A stretch of DNA of 64,000 nucleotides from Hymenobacter aerilatus (lineage in GTDB: Bacteria > Bacteroidota > Bacteroidia > Cytophagales > Hymenobacteraceae): NCBI RefSeq assembly GCF_022921095.1, contig NZ_CP095053.1, positions 62,001-126,000 on the forward strand, read 5' to 3'. Shown here piece after piece: positions 17,662-26,189 of the stretch; the first letter of the stretch is position 1; each line of letters starts with the position of its first letter. Under the pieces are notes generated by a model, which saw only the letters and a list, made by a program, of their open reading frames with translations, was not told the origin of the DNA and ran no database searches. Made by a program: the position numbers and the translations under genes.

Positions 17662-17774
17662 TAAGAGTTGGGCAAAACCGAATCTACTTAAACTTGCGGT
17701 GGAGGCATTACGTTATAAAGCCTGAAATTTTTCTCATACAGGCCGTTTCTTGGCCTTCTACGATAGCAAAGACC

Positions 17775-18011
17775 ATGAAAAAGTTACGTTTGCTTGCCCT
17801 TGCTGGCGCTTGTTTTTTTATGACTGAGTGCCGCACCAGCACGGCAGTGGGAGCCGGTGCCGGTGCTGTAGGCGGTGGCCTGATAGGCGGTGGTAAAGGC
17901 GCGGCCATTGGGGCCGGGGTAGGAGCTATTGGTGGCTCGCTCTATGGTAAAAGCCGTGATAAGAAAAAACGAGAAGAGCGCCGTGCCGAACGCCGGAATC
18001 GTCGCAACTAG
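17775..18011 (+). CDS. Small glycine-zipper lipoprotein
   Basis: 78 residues from the ATG at 17775: signal peptide MKKLRLLALAGACFFM, lipobox MTEC, a glycine zipper (AVGAGAGAVGGGLIGGGKGAAIGAGVGAIGG in overlapping GxxxG steps, residues about 25-55), then a strongly basic tail (SRDKKKREERRAERRNRRN, ending at the stop). Glycine-zipper lipoproteins insert into or cross the outer membrane as helical hairpins; the basic tail could contact anionic lipid or peptidoglycan. The frame is open upstream, but this start gives the only sensible signal peptide. It lies between the two OmpA zipper paralogues. Confidence 0.8.
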   Translation: MKKLRLLALAGACFFMTECRTSTAVGAGAGAVGGGLIGGGKGAAIGAGVGAIGGSLYGKSRDKKKREERRAERRNRRN

Positions 18012-18044
18012 TCGACGTAGCAAGCTAATCTGCTGTCAATACTG

Positions 18045-18075
18045 AAAAGGACCATCTATAGAGGTGGTCCTTTTT
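18045..18075 (+). terminator. Terminator after the small glycine-zipper gene
   Basis: The stem AAAAGGACCATCT against AGGTGGTCCTTTT has a G-U pair, a short AT-rich loop and a T-run. Confidence 0.75.
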
Positions 18076-18365
18076 GTTGGGCTGGAGCAACTCTGCACCC
18101 AATGAGCACCAAGGGTAGGGATATCAATGGAAGTGCTGTTAGGCAAACGGCTCAGCACTTGCCCACGTTGGCACGACTCATTTTAGGTATTCGGCAAGGT
18201 AGGGCTGCCGAAACAGGTTTTACGGGCAATTATTTGATAATCAAATTAGAGAAATAGTTTGTGCTAAACTCATATCAAATAGGGGGATTTTGGCAAGGTG
18301 GTTGCCAAGAGGCAACAGACAGCCCGACGTTACGGGTATTCTCCCCATTTATTCGTTTGATTATC
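18076..18365. other. Leader of OmpA copy 2 with a 15-base palindrome
   Basis: No gene is seen. The most regular feature is ATTTGATAATCAAAT (18232-18246), a palindrome around one central base, about 120 bases before the start. It could be an operator for a dimeric regulator. No full TAnnTTTG box is present, although a one-base-short TAGTTTG lies about 20 bases after the palindrome. Confidence 0.35.
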
Positions 18366-19070
18366 ATGAAAACTTCCCGGTCTATCCTCTCTTTGCTGCT
18401 GGTCCTGCTTCTGCTGGGAAGCCATTTCGCAGAAGCGCAAACCACTACCACTAAAAAGCCCATGAGCAAAACCGCGAAGGGTGGTTTGCTGGGTGCTGGT
18501 GGCGGTGCTCTGGTGGGTGGCGTGCTGGGCCGCGTAATTGGCGGTAAAAACAGCACCGCTGGTGGCGCTATCATTGGTGCTGCCGTGGGTGGCGGCGCTG
18601 GTGCCCTCATTGGCCGTCGTATGGACAAGCAGGCTGCTGAGCTGAAGCGTGAAATGGCCGGCGCCACCGTAGAGCGTGTGGGCGAAGGCATCAAAATCAC
18701 CTTCGACTCGGGTATTCTGTTTGCAAAGAATTCGTCTACGCTGACTTCTACTGCCCAGGACAACATTGCTACCCTAGCTGCTACCCTCAAAAAATACGGC
18801 GACACCAATGTGCTGGTAGAAGGCCATACCGACAACACCGGTACCGATGCCATAAACAACCCACTCTCGCAGCGCCGGGCGCAGGCCGTGGCTAATTACA
18901 CGCAAAGCCAAGGTGTAGATGCCTCGCGTTTTCAGGTGACGGGCTACGGCTCGAAGCAGCCTATTGCCGACAACTCGACGGAAGCCGGCCGTAGCGCCAA
19001 CCGCCGCGTGGAAGTAGCCATCTATGCCAATGAAAAACTGAAGAAGGCGGCCGAGAAAGGCACCATCTAA
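18366..19070 (+). CDS. Glycine-zipper OmpA-family protein (copy 2)
   Basis: 234 residues from the ATG at 18366. Unlike copy 1 it has a cleavable signal peptide (MKTSRSILSLLLVLLLLGS, cut near AEAQ) and no lipobox, so it should be periplasmic or outer-membrane inserted without lipid. The glycine zipper GGLLGAGGGALVGGVLG and GAIIGAAVGGGAGALIG and the OmpA domain (EGHTDNTGTDAIN, ANRRVEVAIYANEKLK) are nearly the same as in copy 1. The frame is open 35 codons further upstream through AT-rich leader DNA, which is not credible coding. It ends with its own terminator. Confidence 0.9.
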   Translation: MKTSRSILSLLLVLLLLGSHFAEAQTTTTKKPMSKTAKGGLLGAGGGALVGGVLGRVIGGKNSTAGGAIIGAAVGGGAGALIGRRMDKQAAELKREMAGATVERVGEGIKITFDSGILFAKNSSTLTSTAQDNIATLAATLKKYGDTNVLVEGHTDNTGTDAINNPLSQRRAQAVANYTQSQGVDASRFQVTGYGSKQPIADNSTEAGRSANRRVEVAIYANEKLKKAAEKGTI

Positions 19071-19103
19071 CAGTAAACGCGTTGCCAGGTAAACTATATA
19101 GCC

Positions 19104-19139
19104 AGCGGCTTCCCTACCCAAGGAAGCCGCTGCTTTTTT
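19104..19139 (+). terminator. Terminator after OmpA copy 2
   Basis: The stem AGCGGCTTCC (19104-19113) pairs with 19122-19131, with an 8-base loop, then GCTTTTTT on the plus strand. Confidence 0.85.
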
Positions 19140-19186
19140 AGGGGGTGGCAAGGCAACTCCGCGGGGCGCTTAGGGGTAGAAAGCTC

Positions 19187-19945
19187 ATGACCAATGCCAC
19201 CCCGCTTTCGCCCGCCCAAAAAACCTGGCAAGACCACCTAATCCTGAACGATTTTTACGGCGAACTGTCGTCTACCCCGCGGCGCACGCCCATGCGCGAG
19301 CTAATCAGCACCGTGTTGTCGCACCGCACCACGCACGCCGACGAGGAACTGGCCTATTCCCGCATGCTGGAAACCTTTGGCGACTGGGAAGGCGTACTAG
19401 CCGCGCCTACCTCCGAGTTGGCCCACGCCATCCGAACCACGCGCTGGCCCGATACGCAGGCACCGCGCATCCAGGATATTTTGCGCCGTATAAAGGCTGA
19501 ACGGGGCGAGTTTACGTTGGATTTCCTAGCCGATTGGCCTACCGAGCGGGGCTTGCAGTGGCTGACGGATATGCCCGGTATCGGCCTAAAAACGGCTTCA
19601 TTGGTGTTGCTGTTCAACTTTCAGAAACCGGTCTTGCCGGTCGATACGCATGTGCACCGCATTGCCCAGCGAGTAGGGATGATTGGACCAAAAGTGTCGG
19701 CAGAGCGGGCGCACAAGCTGCTGCTGGAGCAGCTGCCACAGGATGCGCGGGTGCTGCTCAATTTCCACAAGCACAACTATTGGCACGGCCAGCGCGTGTG
19801 CCTCTACACCAAGCCCGACTGTGCCCGCTGCCCCCTCAAAGCCTTCTGCGACTATTACATTGAGCATTATGGCCCTGCCACGCCTGAGGCGCTGGCCGCT
19901 ACCCCCAAACGCTGGGATACGGCTTGGGGGGAACTGCCTCACTAA
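19187..19945 (+). CDS. Endonuclease III-like DNA glycosylase (HhH-GPD, 4Fe-4S)
   Basis: 252 residues. The helix-hairpin-helix is LTDMPGIGLKTAS with the catalytic lysine Lys135; the catalytic aspartate is Asp153 in LPVDTHVHR. The C-terminal iron-sulfur loop has the exact CX6CX2CX5C spacing (Cys205, 212, 215, 221). Such enzymes remove oxidised pyrimidines and nick the abasic site in base excision repair. The N-terminal region (HLILNDFYGEL) and the ILRRIKAERGEF segment differ from classical Nth, so it may be a second, family-specific glycosylase. The ATG at 19187 is preferred over one 14 codons upstream, which lies just beyond the terminator of the previous gene. Confidence 0.92.
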   Translation: MTNATPLSPAQKTWQDHLILNDFYGELSSTPRRTPMRELISTVLSHRTTHADEELAYSRMLETFGDWEGVLAAPTSELAHAIRTTRWPDTQAPRIQDILRRIKAERGEFTLDFLADWPTERGLQWLTDMPGIGLKTASLVLLFNFQKPVLPVDTHVHRIAQRVGMIGPKVSAERAHKLLLEQLPQDARVLLNFHKHNYWHGQRVCLYTKPDCARCPLKAFCDYYIEHYGPATPEALAATPKRWDTAWGELPH

Positions 19946-19980
19946 GGTTGGTTAAGCAGCACGACGTATCAAGCTCTATA

Positions 19981-20469
19981 CTATCTCAACAGATTAATTC
20001 TCTCTTTCACTTCAATGTGGAAAGCATGCAAGGAACTGGGTACATTCTCTTTATAGGAGTCCATGTACCAGTACCTTTTCTGGCCATCCTGTTGTATTTC
20101 CACATAATATGTGTAAGCATCAGCCACTGCATTAATGTTGACATCTCCGTCTGGCATAGCCAGCAAACTTGCGGGAATCTTATCCGACAAACCTTGCACT
20201 TGATCATACGAGGCTTGGCTTCTTAGTACGTACTTTCCTTGTTCGTGGAGAAATGGGGGTGTGCGAGTAGTATCTTCATACAACTGGTGTTGCACGTTGT
20301 CAAGTTTGTAAGTCTTGAAACGGTGCTCATCAAATTTTCCAAAGTCTCCAAATCCGTAGGAAAACGCTCCAAATACTATATAGTCCGATTTGGGAGAAGC
20401 ATCTTCTTTTGAGCAAGCTGAGAATAGGGACAAACTTAAGAGGATAGCAGTGAGTTTTAGTAGTCTCAT
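19981..20469 (-). CDS. Hypothetical lipoprotein
   Basis: 162 residues. A lipoprotein signal MRLLKLTAILLSLSLFSAC is followed by a mature part rich in Tyr, Asp and Lys, with no family I recognise. A YYVEIQQDGQKRYWYMDS segment suggests beta strands. It has lower GC than the neighbours and stands alone, convergent with the glycosylase gene and divergent from the radical SAM gene. Membrane anchoring is predicted from the lipobox only. Confidence 0.7.
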   Translation of the reverse strand: MRLLKLTAILLSLSLFSACSKEDASPKSDYIVFGAFSYGFGDFGKFDEHRFKTYKLDNVQHQLYEDTTRTPPFLHEQGKYVLRSQASYDQVQGLSDKIPASLLAMPDGDVNINAVADAYTYYVEIQQDGQKRYWYMDSYKENVPSSLHAFHIEVKERINLLR

Positions 20470-20530
20470 ATGACATTAGGTATAGATGGTGTAAGTGGTA
20501 GAGTCTTCCGCAGCCAATAAGGTTGCAAGG

Positions 20531-20564
20531 TTTGCCCTGTAGTAGCAGGTAATATTTACCTTCG
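20531..20564 (+). promoter_or_regulatory. Promoter of the radical SAM gene
   Basis: TTTG (20531-20534) is followed after 22 bases by TACCTTCG (20557-20564). The gene's ATG is only 8 bases after the box, close to where transcription should begin, so the message may be leaderless or nearly so. Confidence 0.55.
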
Positions 20565-20571
20565 TGTTCTT

Positions 20572-21555
20572 ATGCGTCTTGTTCGTCATCCGGTTCTGTG
20601 CAATTACTACGTCACCTACCGGTGCAATGCGAAGTGCTCGTTCTGTGACATTTGGGAGAAGCCTTCGCCCTATATCAAACTAGAGGACGTAGAACAAAAC
20701 TTGCGCGATTTGAAGCGCCTGGGCGTGTCGGTGGTGGATTTCACGGGCGGAGAGCCGCTGCTGCACCGGCAGATTCATGAGTTTGTGGGGCTGGCGCACG
20801 ATATGGGCTTCATCACAACGCTCACCACCAACTGCCTGCTCTACCCCAAGTACGCCGAGCGACTGCGCGGCAAAGTGGACATGCTGCATTTCTCCCTCGA
20901 TGCCTCCGAAAAAGAAGTGCACGACCGGGGTAGGGGCGTGGCCTGCTACGATTTCGTGCTGGAAAGTATTCGGGTGGCGCGGGAAATGGGTGAGCGGCCT
21001 GACATTCTGTTCACCGTCTTCCGCGAAAACCTGAAAGACCTGGAAGCCGTGTACCGCGACATTGCGCAGCCCAACAAGCTGATGCTGATTCTGAATCCGG
21101 CCTTTGATTACAACAGTGTAAATACCGGCGAACAACTAACAACAGAAGAGCTGGATTATCTATCGGCCTTTGGCCGCCGCAAGGGCGTCTACCTCAACGA
21201 AGCTTTCATCCAGCTCCGCCGCGATGGGGGCAACCATGTGGCTGCGCCCGTGTGTCGGGCAGCCAGTACTACCTTGGTCATCTCGCCTAGCAACGAGTTA
21301 GTGCTACCCTGCTACCATCTGGGCCAGCAGAAATTCCCGGTAGACGGCCGCTTGTTCGACCTGTATAATTCTGCCGAAGTGCAGCGCCTGGCTGCGCTGG
21401 AAGGCCGCCTACCCCAGTGCGAAGGCTGCACCATCAATTGCTACATGCAGCCCAGCTTCGCCGTCGAAACCAGCAAGTACTTCTGGCAAGCCCTACCTAG
21501 CACCGTGAAATACAACGCGGCTAAAGGCACCTGGAAACGGATGCTGACGCGGTGA
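20572..21555 (+). CDS. Radical SAM protein with SPASM-like C-terminus
   Basis: 327 residues. The [4Fe-4S]-SAM motif CX3CX2C is RCNAKCSFCDIW (Cys18, 22, 25), followed by VVDFTGGEPLL (SAM-binding GGE) and LHFSLDASEKEVHD. The C-terminal quarter has further cysteines (VCRAAST, LPCYHLG, CEGCTINCYMQPSF) that could hold an auxiliary cluster as in SPASM/twitch enzymes. Substrate and reaction cannot be named from sequence alone. No precursor peptide gene is evident on either side. A possible leaderless start is discussed under its promoter. Confidence 0.9.
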   Translation: MRLVRHPVLCNYYVTYRCNAKCSFCDIWEKPSPYIKLEDVEQNLRDLKRLGVSVVDFTGGEPLLHRQIHEFVGLAHDMGFITTLTTNCLLYPKYAERLRGKVDMLHFSLDASEKEVHDRGRGVACYDFVLESIRVAREMGERPDILFTVFRENLKDLEAVYRDIAQPNKLMLILNPAFDYNSVNTGEQLTTEELDYLSAFGRRKGVYLNEAFIQLRRDGGNHVAAPVCRAASTTLVISPSNELVLPCYHLGQQKFPVDGRLFDLYNSAEVQRLAALEGRLPQCEGCTINCYMQPSFAVETSKYFWQALPSTVKYNAAKGTWKRMLTR

Positions 21556-21583
21556 AAGGGTGAAGTGGCGAATGAAAAGTATC

Positions 21584-21695
21584 TGTCATCCTTCATCTGG
21601 CGTCCGCTTGCGAAGGACCTCAGGCCTACAAAACGAGTAGTTGGTACGCCTGCCGTGCAGACGTGAGAAGGTCCTTCACTGCGCTCAAGATGACA
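21584..21695. repeat. Dispersed imperfect palindrome (about 112 bp), copy 1
   Basis: Outer arms TGTCATC (21584-21590) and GATGACA (21689-21695), and inner arms GAAGGACCT (21612-21620) and AGGTCCTTC (21669-21677), make an imperfect long hairpin. The right arm is repeated at 49977-50010 with only a few changes, which shows that it belongs to a dispersed family and is not a local terminator. Confidence 0.7.
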
Positions 21696-21749
21696 ACTGT
21701 ATTTTTACTCTTGACTTCATAATCTCACCATCTCATCACTTCACTGTCT

Positions 21750-22262
21750 ATGCTTCTTCTACCTGTTCGCGGCAAACTCCCTGAAATTGGATCTGACTGC
21801 TATGTAGCTGACAACGCTACCATTGTGGGCGATGTAGTGCTGGGTGCTCGTTGCACCGTGTGGTTCAACGCCATTATTCGCGGCGATGTGAACAGCATCC
21901 GCATTGGCGAGCAAACGAATATTCAGGACGGGGTAGTAATTCACTGCACCTACCAACGGGCTGCTACCGTTATTGGCAGCCGCGTGAGCATTGGGCACCG
22001 AGCCATTGTGCACGGCTGCACCGTGGAAGACGACGTGCTCATTGGTATGGGTGCCATCGTGATGGACCACGCCGTGGTAGGCTCGGGCTGCATTATTGCG
22101 GCTGGGGCGGTGGTGCTGGAAAACATGCAGTGCGAGCCCGGCTACCTCTATGCCGGCATCCCAGCCCGCAAAATCAAGCCCGTGACCGATGAGCAGCGGG
22201 CTACCATCCAGCGCACGGCCGATAACTATGTGCAGTACGCCAGTTGGTTTAAACAGGCGTAA
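21750..22262 (+). CDS. Gamma-carbonic anhydrase family protein
   Basis: 170 residues of left-handed beta-helix: repeated hexapeptides such as VGDVVLGARCTVWFNAIIRGD, IGEQTNIQDGVVIH, VIGSRVSIGHRAIVHGCT and IGMGAIVMDHAVVG. The three metal-binding histidines expected for the family are placed in VIHCT, IGHRAIVHG. The protein forms trimers with metal sites between subunits. Family members include CaiE/PaaY/YrdA-type proteins, only some with proven carbonic anhydrase activity. It is preceded by the dispersed repeat and convergent with the CNNM gene. Confidence 0.92.
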   Translation: MLLLPVRGKLPEIGSDCYVADNATIVGDVVLGARCTVWFNAIIRGDVNSIRIGEQTNIQDGVVIHCTYQRAATVIGSRVSIGHRAIVHGCTVEDDVLIGMGAIVMDHAVVGSGCIIAAGAVVLENMQCEPGYLYAGIPARKIKPVTDEQRATIQRTADNYVQYASWFKQA

Positions 22263-22276
22263 CCGACGGTCTGGTA

Positions 22277-23605
22277 TTACAAATCCAGTTCCTCAGTCAG
22301 ATTTGCTACTTCCTGCGGGCGCGTCACGCGGAGCTGTACCAACTCTACGGCGCGGCGGGAGCGTTGCAGCACCCGAAACTCGTAGTTATCGAGTACTGCC
22401 ACGTCGCCCACGTCGGGAATGTTGCCGTAGATCATGTTCAGCAAGCCGCCTACCGTCTCGTAGTCGTCTCCCTCGGGGAGGGGGTAGGGCAGGTACTCGT
22501 TGGCATCAGGAATAGGCGTGGCGGTATTTACGCGGTATTCATTTTCCGACACCTTCTCTACCACCGGTACTTCGTTGTCGTACTCGTCCTGAATTTCGCC
22601 TACCAGCTCTTCGATGATGTCCTCAATCGTAACGATGCCCGACACACCGCCAAACTCATCTGATACGATGGCCATGTGCATGTGCTTGCGCTGAAACTGT
22701 CGCAGCAAGCGGTTGATTTTCTTGGTTTCGGGCACAAAATAGGCTGGGCGCATAATGCGCGACACCACAATTGGCTCGCCGCGTCGCACAAGTTGCAGTA
22801 GGTCTTTCACGTAGAGCACGCCCACAATGTTGTCGATGCTACCCTCGTACACCGGGATGCGTGAGTAGCCTTCACTGTAGGCAATTTCCAGCACCTGATC
22901 TTGAGGCGCGTTGATATCGATGGCTGCTATTTTGGTGCGGGGCACCATGATCTGCTTCACCATGCGGTCGTTGAACTCAAATACGTTCTCAAGTAGCTCG
23001 TGCTCTGAGTTTTGTAGTTCTCCACTTTGCATGCTCTGGTCGAGCAGCAGGCGCAGTTCTTCGGTGGTATGCACCTCATGTTCCGAAGCGGGGGCAACCC
23101 CCATCAGGCGCAATACCGCATTGGAAATCGTATTCATCACCCAGATAATAGGAAAGGTGATGAAATAGAAACCACGCAACGGCGCGGCGATGATTAAGCT
23201 AGTGGCCTCTGCCCGCTGAATGGCCAACGACTTAGGAATCAGCTCCCCAAAGACGATGTGCAGCAGCGTGATCAGTCCAAAAGAAATGGGAATGGCAATG
23301 CTGTGGGCGGCGGCCAACGGCATATCATAGCCTAGGCTGTGCATCACGACCAGCACAATGTCTACTACTACATCCTCGCCTACCCAGCCCAGCAGCAGCG
23401 AAGCCAACGTGATGCCCAACTGTGTAGCCGAGAGGTAGGCGTCCAGTTTATGCAGCAAGCTGAGCGTTAGCTTCGCAAACCGGTTGCCTTCTTGCGCTCG
23501 TATTTCCATTTGCGAAAGACGAACTTTCACCAGCGCAAACTCAGCCGCCACAAAAAAGCCGTTCGCCAACACAAGCAGAACGGTAAATAAGATTTTTAAG
23601 CCCAT
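22277..23605 (-). CDS. CNNM/CorC-family transporter (DUF21, CBS pair, CorC_HlyC)
   Basis: 442 residues: an N-terminal DUF21 membrane domain (about 1-190) with four helices including LGITLASLLLGWVGE and FGELIPKSLAIQ, a CBS pair (about 210-330) with IMVPRTKIAAID and VSGIVTIEDIIEELVGEI, and a C-terminal CorC_HlyC domain (about 350-430) with YETVGGLLNMIYGNIP. These proteins, often called hemolysins by old convention, are linked to magnesium or cobalt export and homeostasis. The gene has 204 bases of leader shared with divergent dsbD. Confidence 0.93.
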   Translation of the reverse strand: MGLKILFTVLLVLANGFFVAAEFALVKVRLSQMEIRAQEGNRFAKLTLSLLHKLDAYLSATQLGITLASLLLGWVGEDVVVDIVLVVMHSLGYDMPLAAAHSIAIPISFGLITLLHIVFGELIPKSLAIQRAEATSLIIAAPLRGFYFITFPIIWVMNTISNAVLRLMGVAPASEHEVHTTEELRLLLDQSMQSGELQNSEHELLENVFEFNDRMVKQIMVPRTKIAAIDINAPQDQVLEIAYSEGYSRIPVYEGSIDNIVGVLYVKDLLQLVRRGEPIVVSRIMRPAYFVPETKKINRLLRQFQRKHMHMAIVSDEFGGVSGIVTIEDIIEELVGEIQDEYDNEVPVVEKVSENEYRVNTATPIPDANEYLPYPLPEGDDYETVGGLLNMIYGNIPDVGDVAVLDNYEFRVLQRSRRAVELVQLRVTRPQEVANLTEELDL

Positions 23606-23847
23606 AGGTACGGATGCTGTAGCTCACGCGGCTCAGCACCCTTTGTATCGCAAAAATACGAGATTATTGCCAAGCGGTTGGGGCTACTTGCTGATAAGAA
23701 AGTAAGCCACTGGCTGAAACCTCAACCGAACGAAGCTGTTACGTCCGCAGGATATCGTGCCAGCATGCAACCCTGACACACTAATTTTGTGTTACTTCCT
23801 ACCGTTCTTTGCGCTGCACGCACTCCAACGTGTCGAAAAAAAAGTTT

Positions 23848-26070
23848 ATGTCTACTCTCAAAAAGCTAGTACCGCTGCTGGTGCTTCTGTTGTTGCCGCT
23901 ATGGCCCGTTGCGGCGCAGGTGCTCACGCCTACCAAGCTCACGGCCGCCGTTAGCAAGACGACGGCAAAGGTGGGCGACGAAATTGACCTGATCATCAAT
24001 GCGCGCATGGAGCCCAACTGGCACCTCTATGCCACCAATTTCGACCCCGACCTGGGGCCGACCGTCTTCACGCTTGCCGTTCCGAAAAACGCCGCCTATA
24101 CGCTGGTAGGCTCACCGAAGTCGGTAGGAGAGAAGAAGAAGTTTGACGACGTGTTCAAGGGCGACGTCACGTATTTTGAAGGCACCGGCCAAATTAAGCA
24201 GCGCATCAAGATTCTGCAGCCCGGTACCCTCACCATCAAAGTCGAAGCCGATTACCAGACGTGCACCGATGTGGACGGTCGCTGCGTACCTGGCAACGAG
24301 ACGCTCAGCTTCGGCCCTGTTACAGTAAGCGGCACGGGCGCTGTAGCACCGCCTGCCGCTACGCCTACCCCCGCCACGGCTGCCCCAACCGTAGCACCGG
24401 CTACACCTACTGCAGCGGCTGCAGTGGCCACCGCACCAATCGCTGTTCCCGATGCGTCCATCGCTGCCCAAGACACTGCCACGCTGGGTACCGCTGTTGC
24501 AACGAAATTAGCCGGTCCGGCAGCCGTCACGGCCGTGCCTACCCCTGGTGCTTCTGTGGCAGCCACGGCGCCCGCTGTCGATCCGGCGGCAGGCGGGTTG
24601 TGGGCGTTTGCCTTTGGAGCGTTTGTGTTCGGGCTGGGCGCGTTGATTACGCCCTGCGTGTTCCCACTGATTCCGATGACGGTTTCATTTTTTACCAGTG
24701 GTGGCGACAGCCGGCAGCGGGGCATCACCAAGGCCGTGGTCTATGGCTTGTCCATCATCTTTATTTACGTAGTGATTGGCTTGCTGGTGACCATTCTGCT
24801 GGGTGCCGATGGCCTCAACCTCATCAGTACACACTGGCTACCCAACCTGATTTTCTTTGCCGTTTTCGTCACGTTTGGCCTGTCGTTTCTGGGGTTGTTC
24901 GAAATCACCCTACCCCACGGCATGGTCAATAAGATTGACGCGCAGGCGGACAAGGGCGGCTGGGGCGGTGTGTTTTTCATGGCGCTCACGCTGGTAGTAG
25001 TGTCATTTTCGTGCACCGGGCCTATTGTGGCCACCATTCTGAGCCTGGCGGCGCAGGGTGAGCGCCTCACACCGGTAATCGGGATGTTGGGCTTTTCGCT
25101 GGCGTTTGCGCTGCCGTTCACGCTGTTTGCCATCTTTCCGGCTTGGTTGAAAGGCCTACCCCGCTCGGGCGGCTGGCTGAACACGGTGAAAGTAGTGTTG
25201 GGCTTTGTGGAGCTGATGCTGGCGCTGAAGTTCCTGAGCATGGCCGACCTGGCCTATCACTGGAACCTGCTCTCCCGCGATCTATACATCACCCTCTGGA
25301 TTACGCTCTCGGGTCTGCTGGGCCTCTACCTGCTGGGCCGCTTCAAGCTCTCCCACGACTCTGACCTACCCCACCTGAGCGTAGGTCGGTTGCTGATGGC
25401 TGTGTTAGCCTTTGGTTTTATGGTGTATCTGGTGCCAGGTTTATTTGGAGCACCGTTGCCCCTGCTGGCGGGCTACCTGCCGCCCCAAACCAGCCGAGAC
25501 TTCTCGCTGGCCTCTACGGCGCCTTCTGTTGTGCCAAGTGCCGCTGCCACCAACACACTCTGCGAAGAGCCCCGCTACGCCGACTTCTTGGAACTGCCTC
25601 ATGGCCTGCATGGGTACTTCGATCTGGCACAAGCTCAGCGCTGTGCCAGAGCTCTAAAAAAGCCCATCTTTATTGATTTCACAGGTCACGCCTGCGTAAA
25701 CTGCCGCAAGATGGAAGCTACCGTGTGGAGCGACCCACAAGTGCTCAAGCGCCTGCGCGACGACTACGTAGTGGTAGCACTGTACGTAGACGATAAGGCA
25801 GCGCTGCCCGCCAACGAGCAGTACACCTCCACCCACGATGGCAAGGAGAAAACCACGCTTGGTAAGAAAAACGCTGATTTGCAACTCACCGGCTTCAACG
25901 TAAACGCCCAGCCCTACTACGTGCTGCTCGATCCTGAGGCCCCCGCCGACCTGGCACATACGCTAGCCCCACCTATTGCCTACGAGCCCGACGTGGCCGC
26001 TTTCGTGCGCTTCTTAGACGCTGGTCTGGCGCAATATCAGCGGCAAAATCAGCCGGTGGCAGTTCGCTAA
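23848..26070 (+). CDS. dsbD: Thiol:disulfide interchange protein DsbD
   Basis: 740 residues from the ATG at 23848. The domains are in the DsbD order: signal peptide; N-terminal domain with the Cys139/Cys146 pair (YQTCTDVDGRCVPG); an unusual Ala/Pro/Thr-rich linker of about 80 residues (165-245); a membrane domain with Cys270 (LITPCVFPLIP) and Cys389 (VSFSCTGP); and a C-terminal thioredoxin domain with Cys616/Cys619 (HACVNCRKME). It carries electrons from cytoplasmic thioredoxin across the membrane to periplasmic thiol partners, such as those of cytochrome c maturation. A TAATTTTG box (23782-23789) is a promoter candidate. A strong terminator follows. Confidence 0.94.
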   Translation: MSTLKKLVPLLVLLLLPLWPVAAQVLTPTKLTAAVSKTTAKVGDEIDLIINARMEPNWHLYATNFDPDLGPTVFTLAVPKNAAYTLVGSPKSVGEKKKFDDVFKGDVTYFEGTGQIKQRIKILQPGTLTIKVEADYQTCTDVDGRCVPGNETLSFGPVTVSGTGAVAPPAATPTPATAAPTVAPATPTAAAAVATAPIAVPDASIAAQDTATLGTAVATKLAGPAAVTAVPTPGASVAATAPAVDPAAGGLWAFAFGAFVFGLGALITPCVFPLIPMTVSFFTSGGDSRQRGITKAVVYGLSIIFIYVVIGLLVTILLGADGLNLISTHWLPNLIFFAVFVTFGLSFLGLFEITLPHGMVNKIDAQADKGGWGGVFFMALTLVVVSFSCTGPIVATILSLAAQGERLTPVIGMLGFSLAFALPFTLFAIFPAWLKGLPRSGGWLNTVKVVLGFVELMLALKFLSMADLAYHWNLLSRDLYITLWITLSGLLGLYLLGRFKLSHDSDLPHLSVGRLLMAVLAFGFMVYLVPGLFGAPLPLLAGYLPPQTSRDFSLASTAPSVVPSAAATNTLCEEPRYADFLELPHGLHGYFDLAQAQRCARALKKPIFIDFTGHACVNCRKMEATVWSDPQVLKRLRDDYVVVALYVDDKAALPANEQYTSTHDGKEKTTLGKKNADLQLTGFNVNAQPYYVLLDPEAPADLAHTLAPPIAYEPDVAAFVRFLDAGLAQYQRQNQPVAVR

Positions 26071-26105
26071 CGGCAGCTTTTCCCGCATCACGTCGTCTAT
26101 CATCA

Positions 26106-26146
26106 GCAAACGAGAAAACAGCAGAAATTGCTGTTTTCTCGTTTGC
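26106..26146 (+). terminator. Terminator after dsbD
   Basis: A perfect 18-bp stem (26106-26123 with 26129-26146, loop GAAAT). The arms contain AGAAAACAGCA and its complement. The long AT-rich stem could work on either strand. Confidence 0.75.
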
Positions 26147-26189
26147 GCTGTTTTGGCCCTATTGCTAATCTGCTCTTTTGCGTTGCCTT

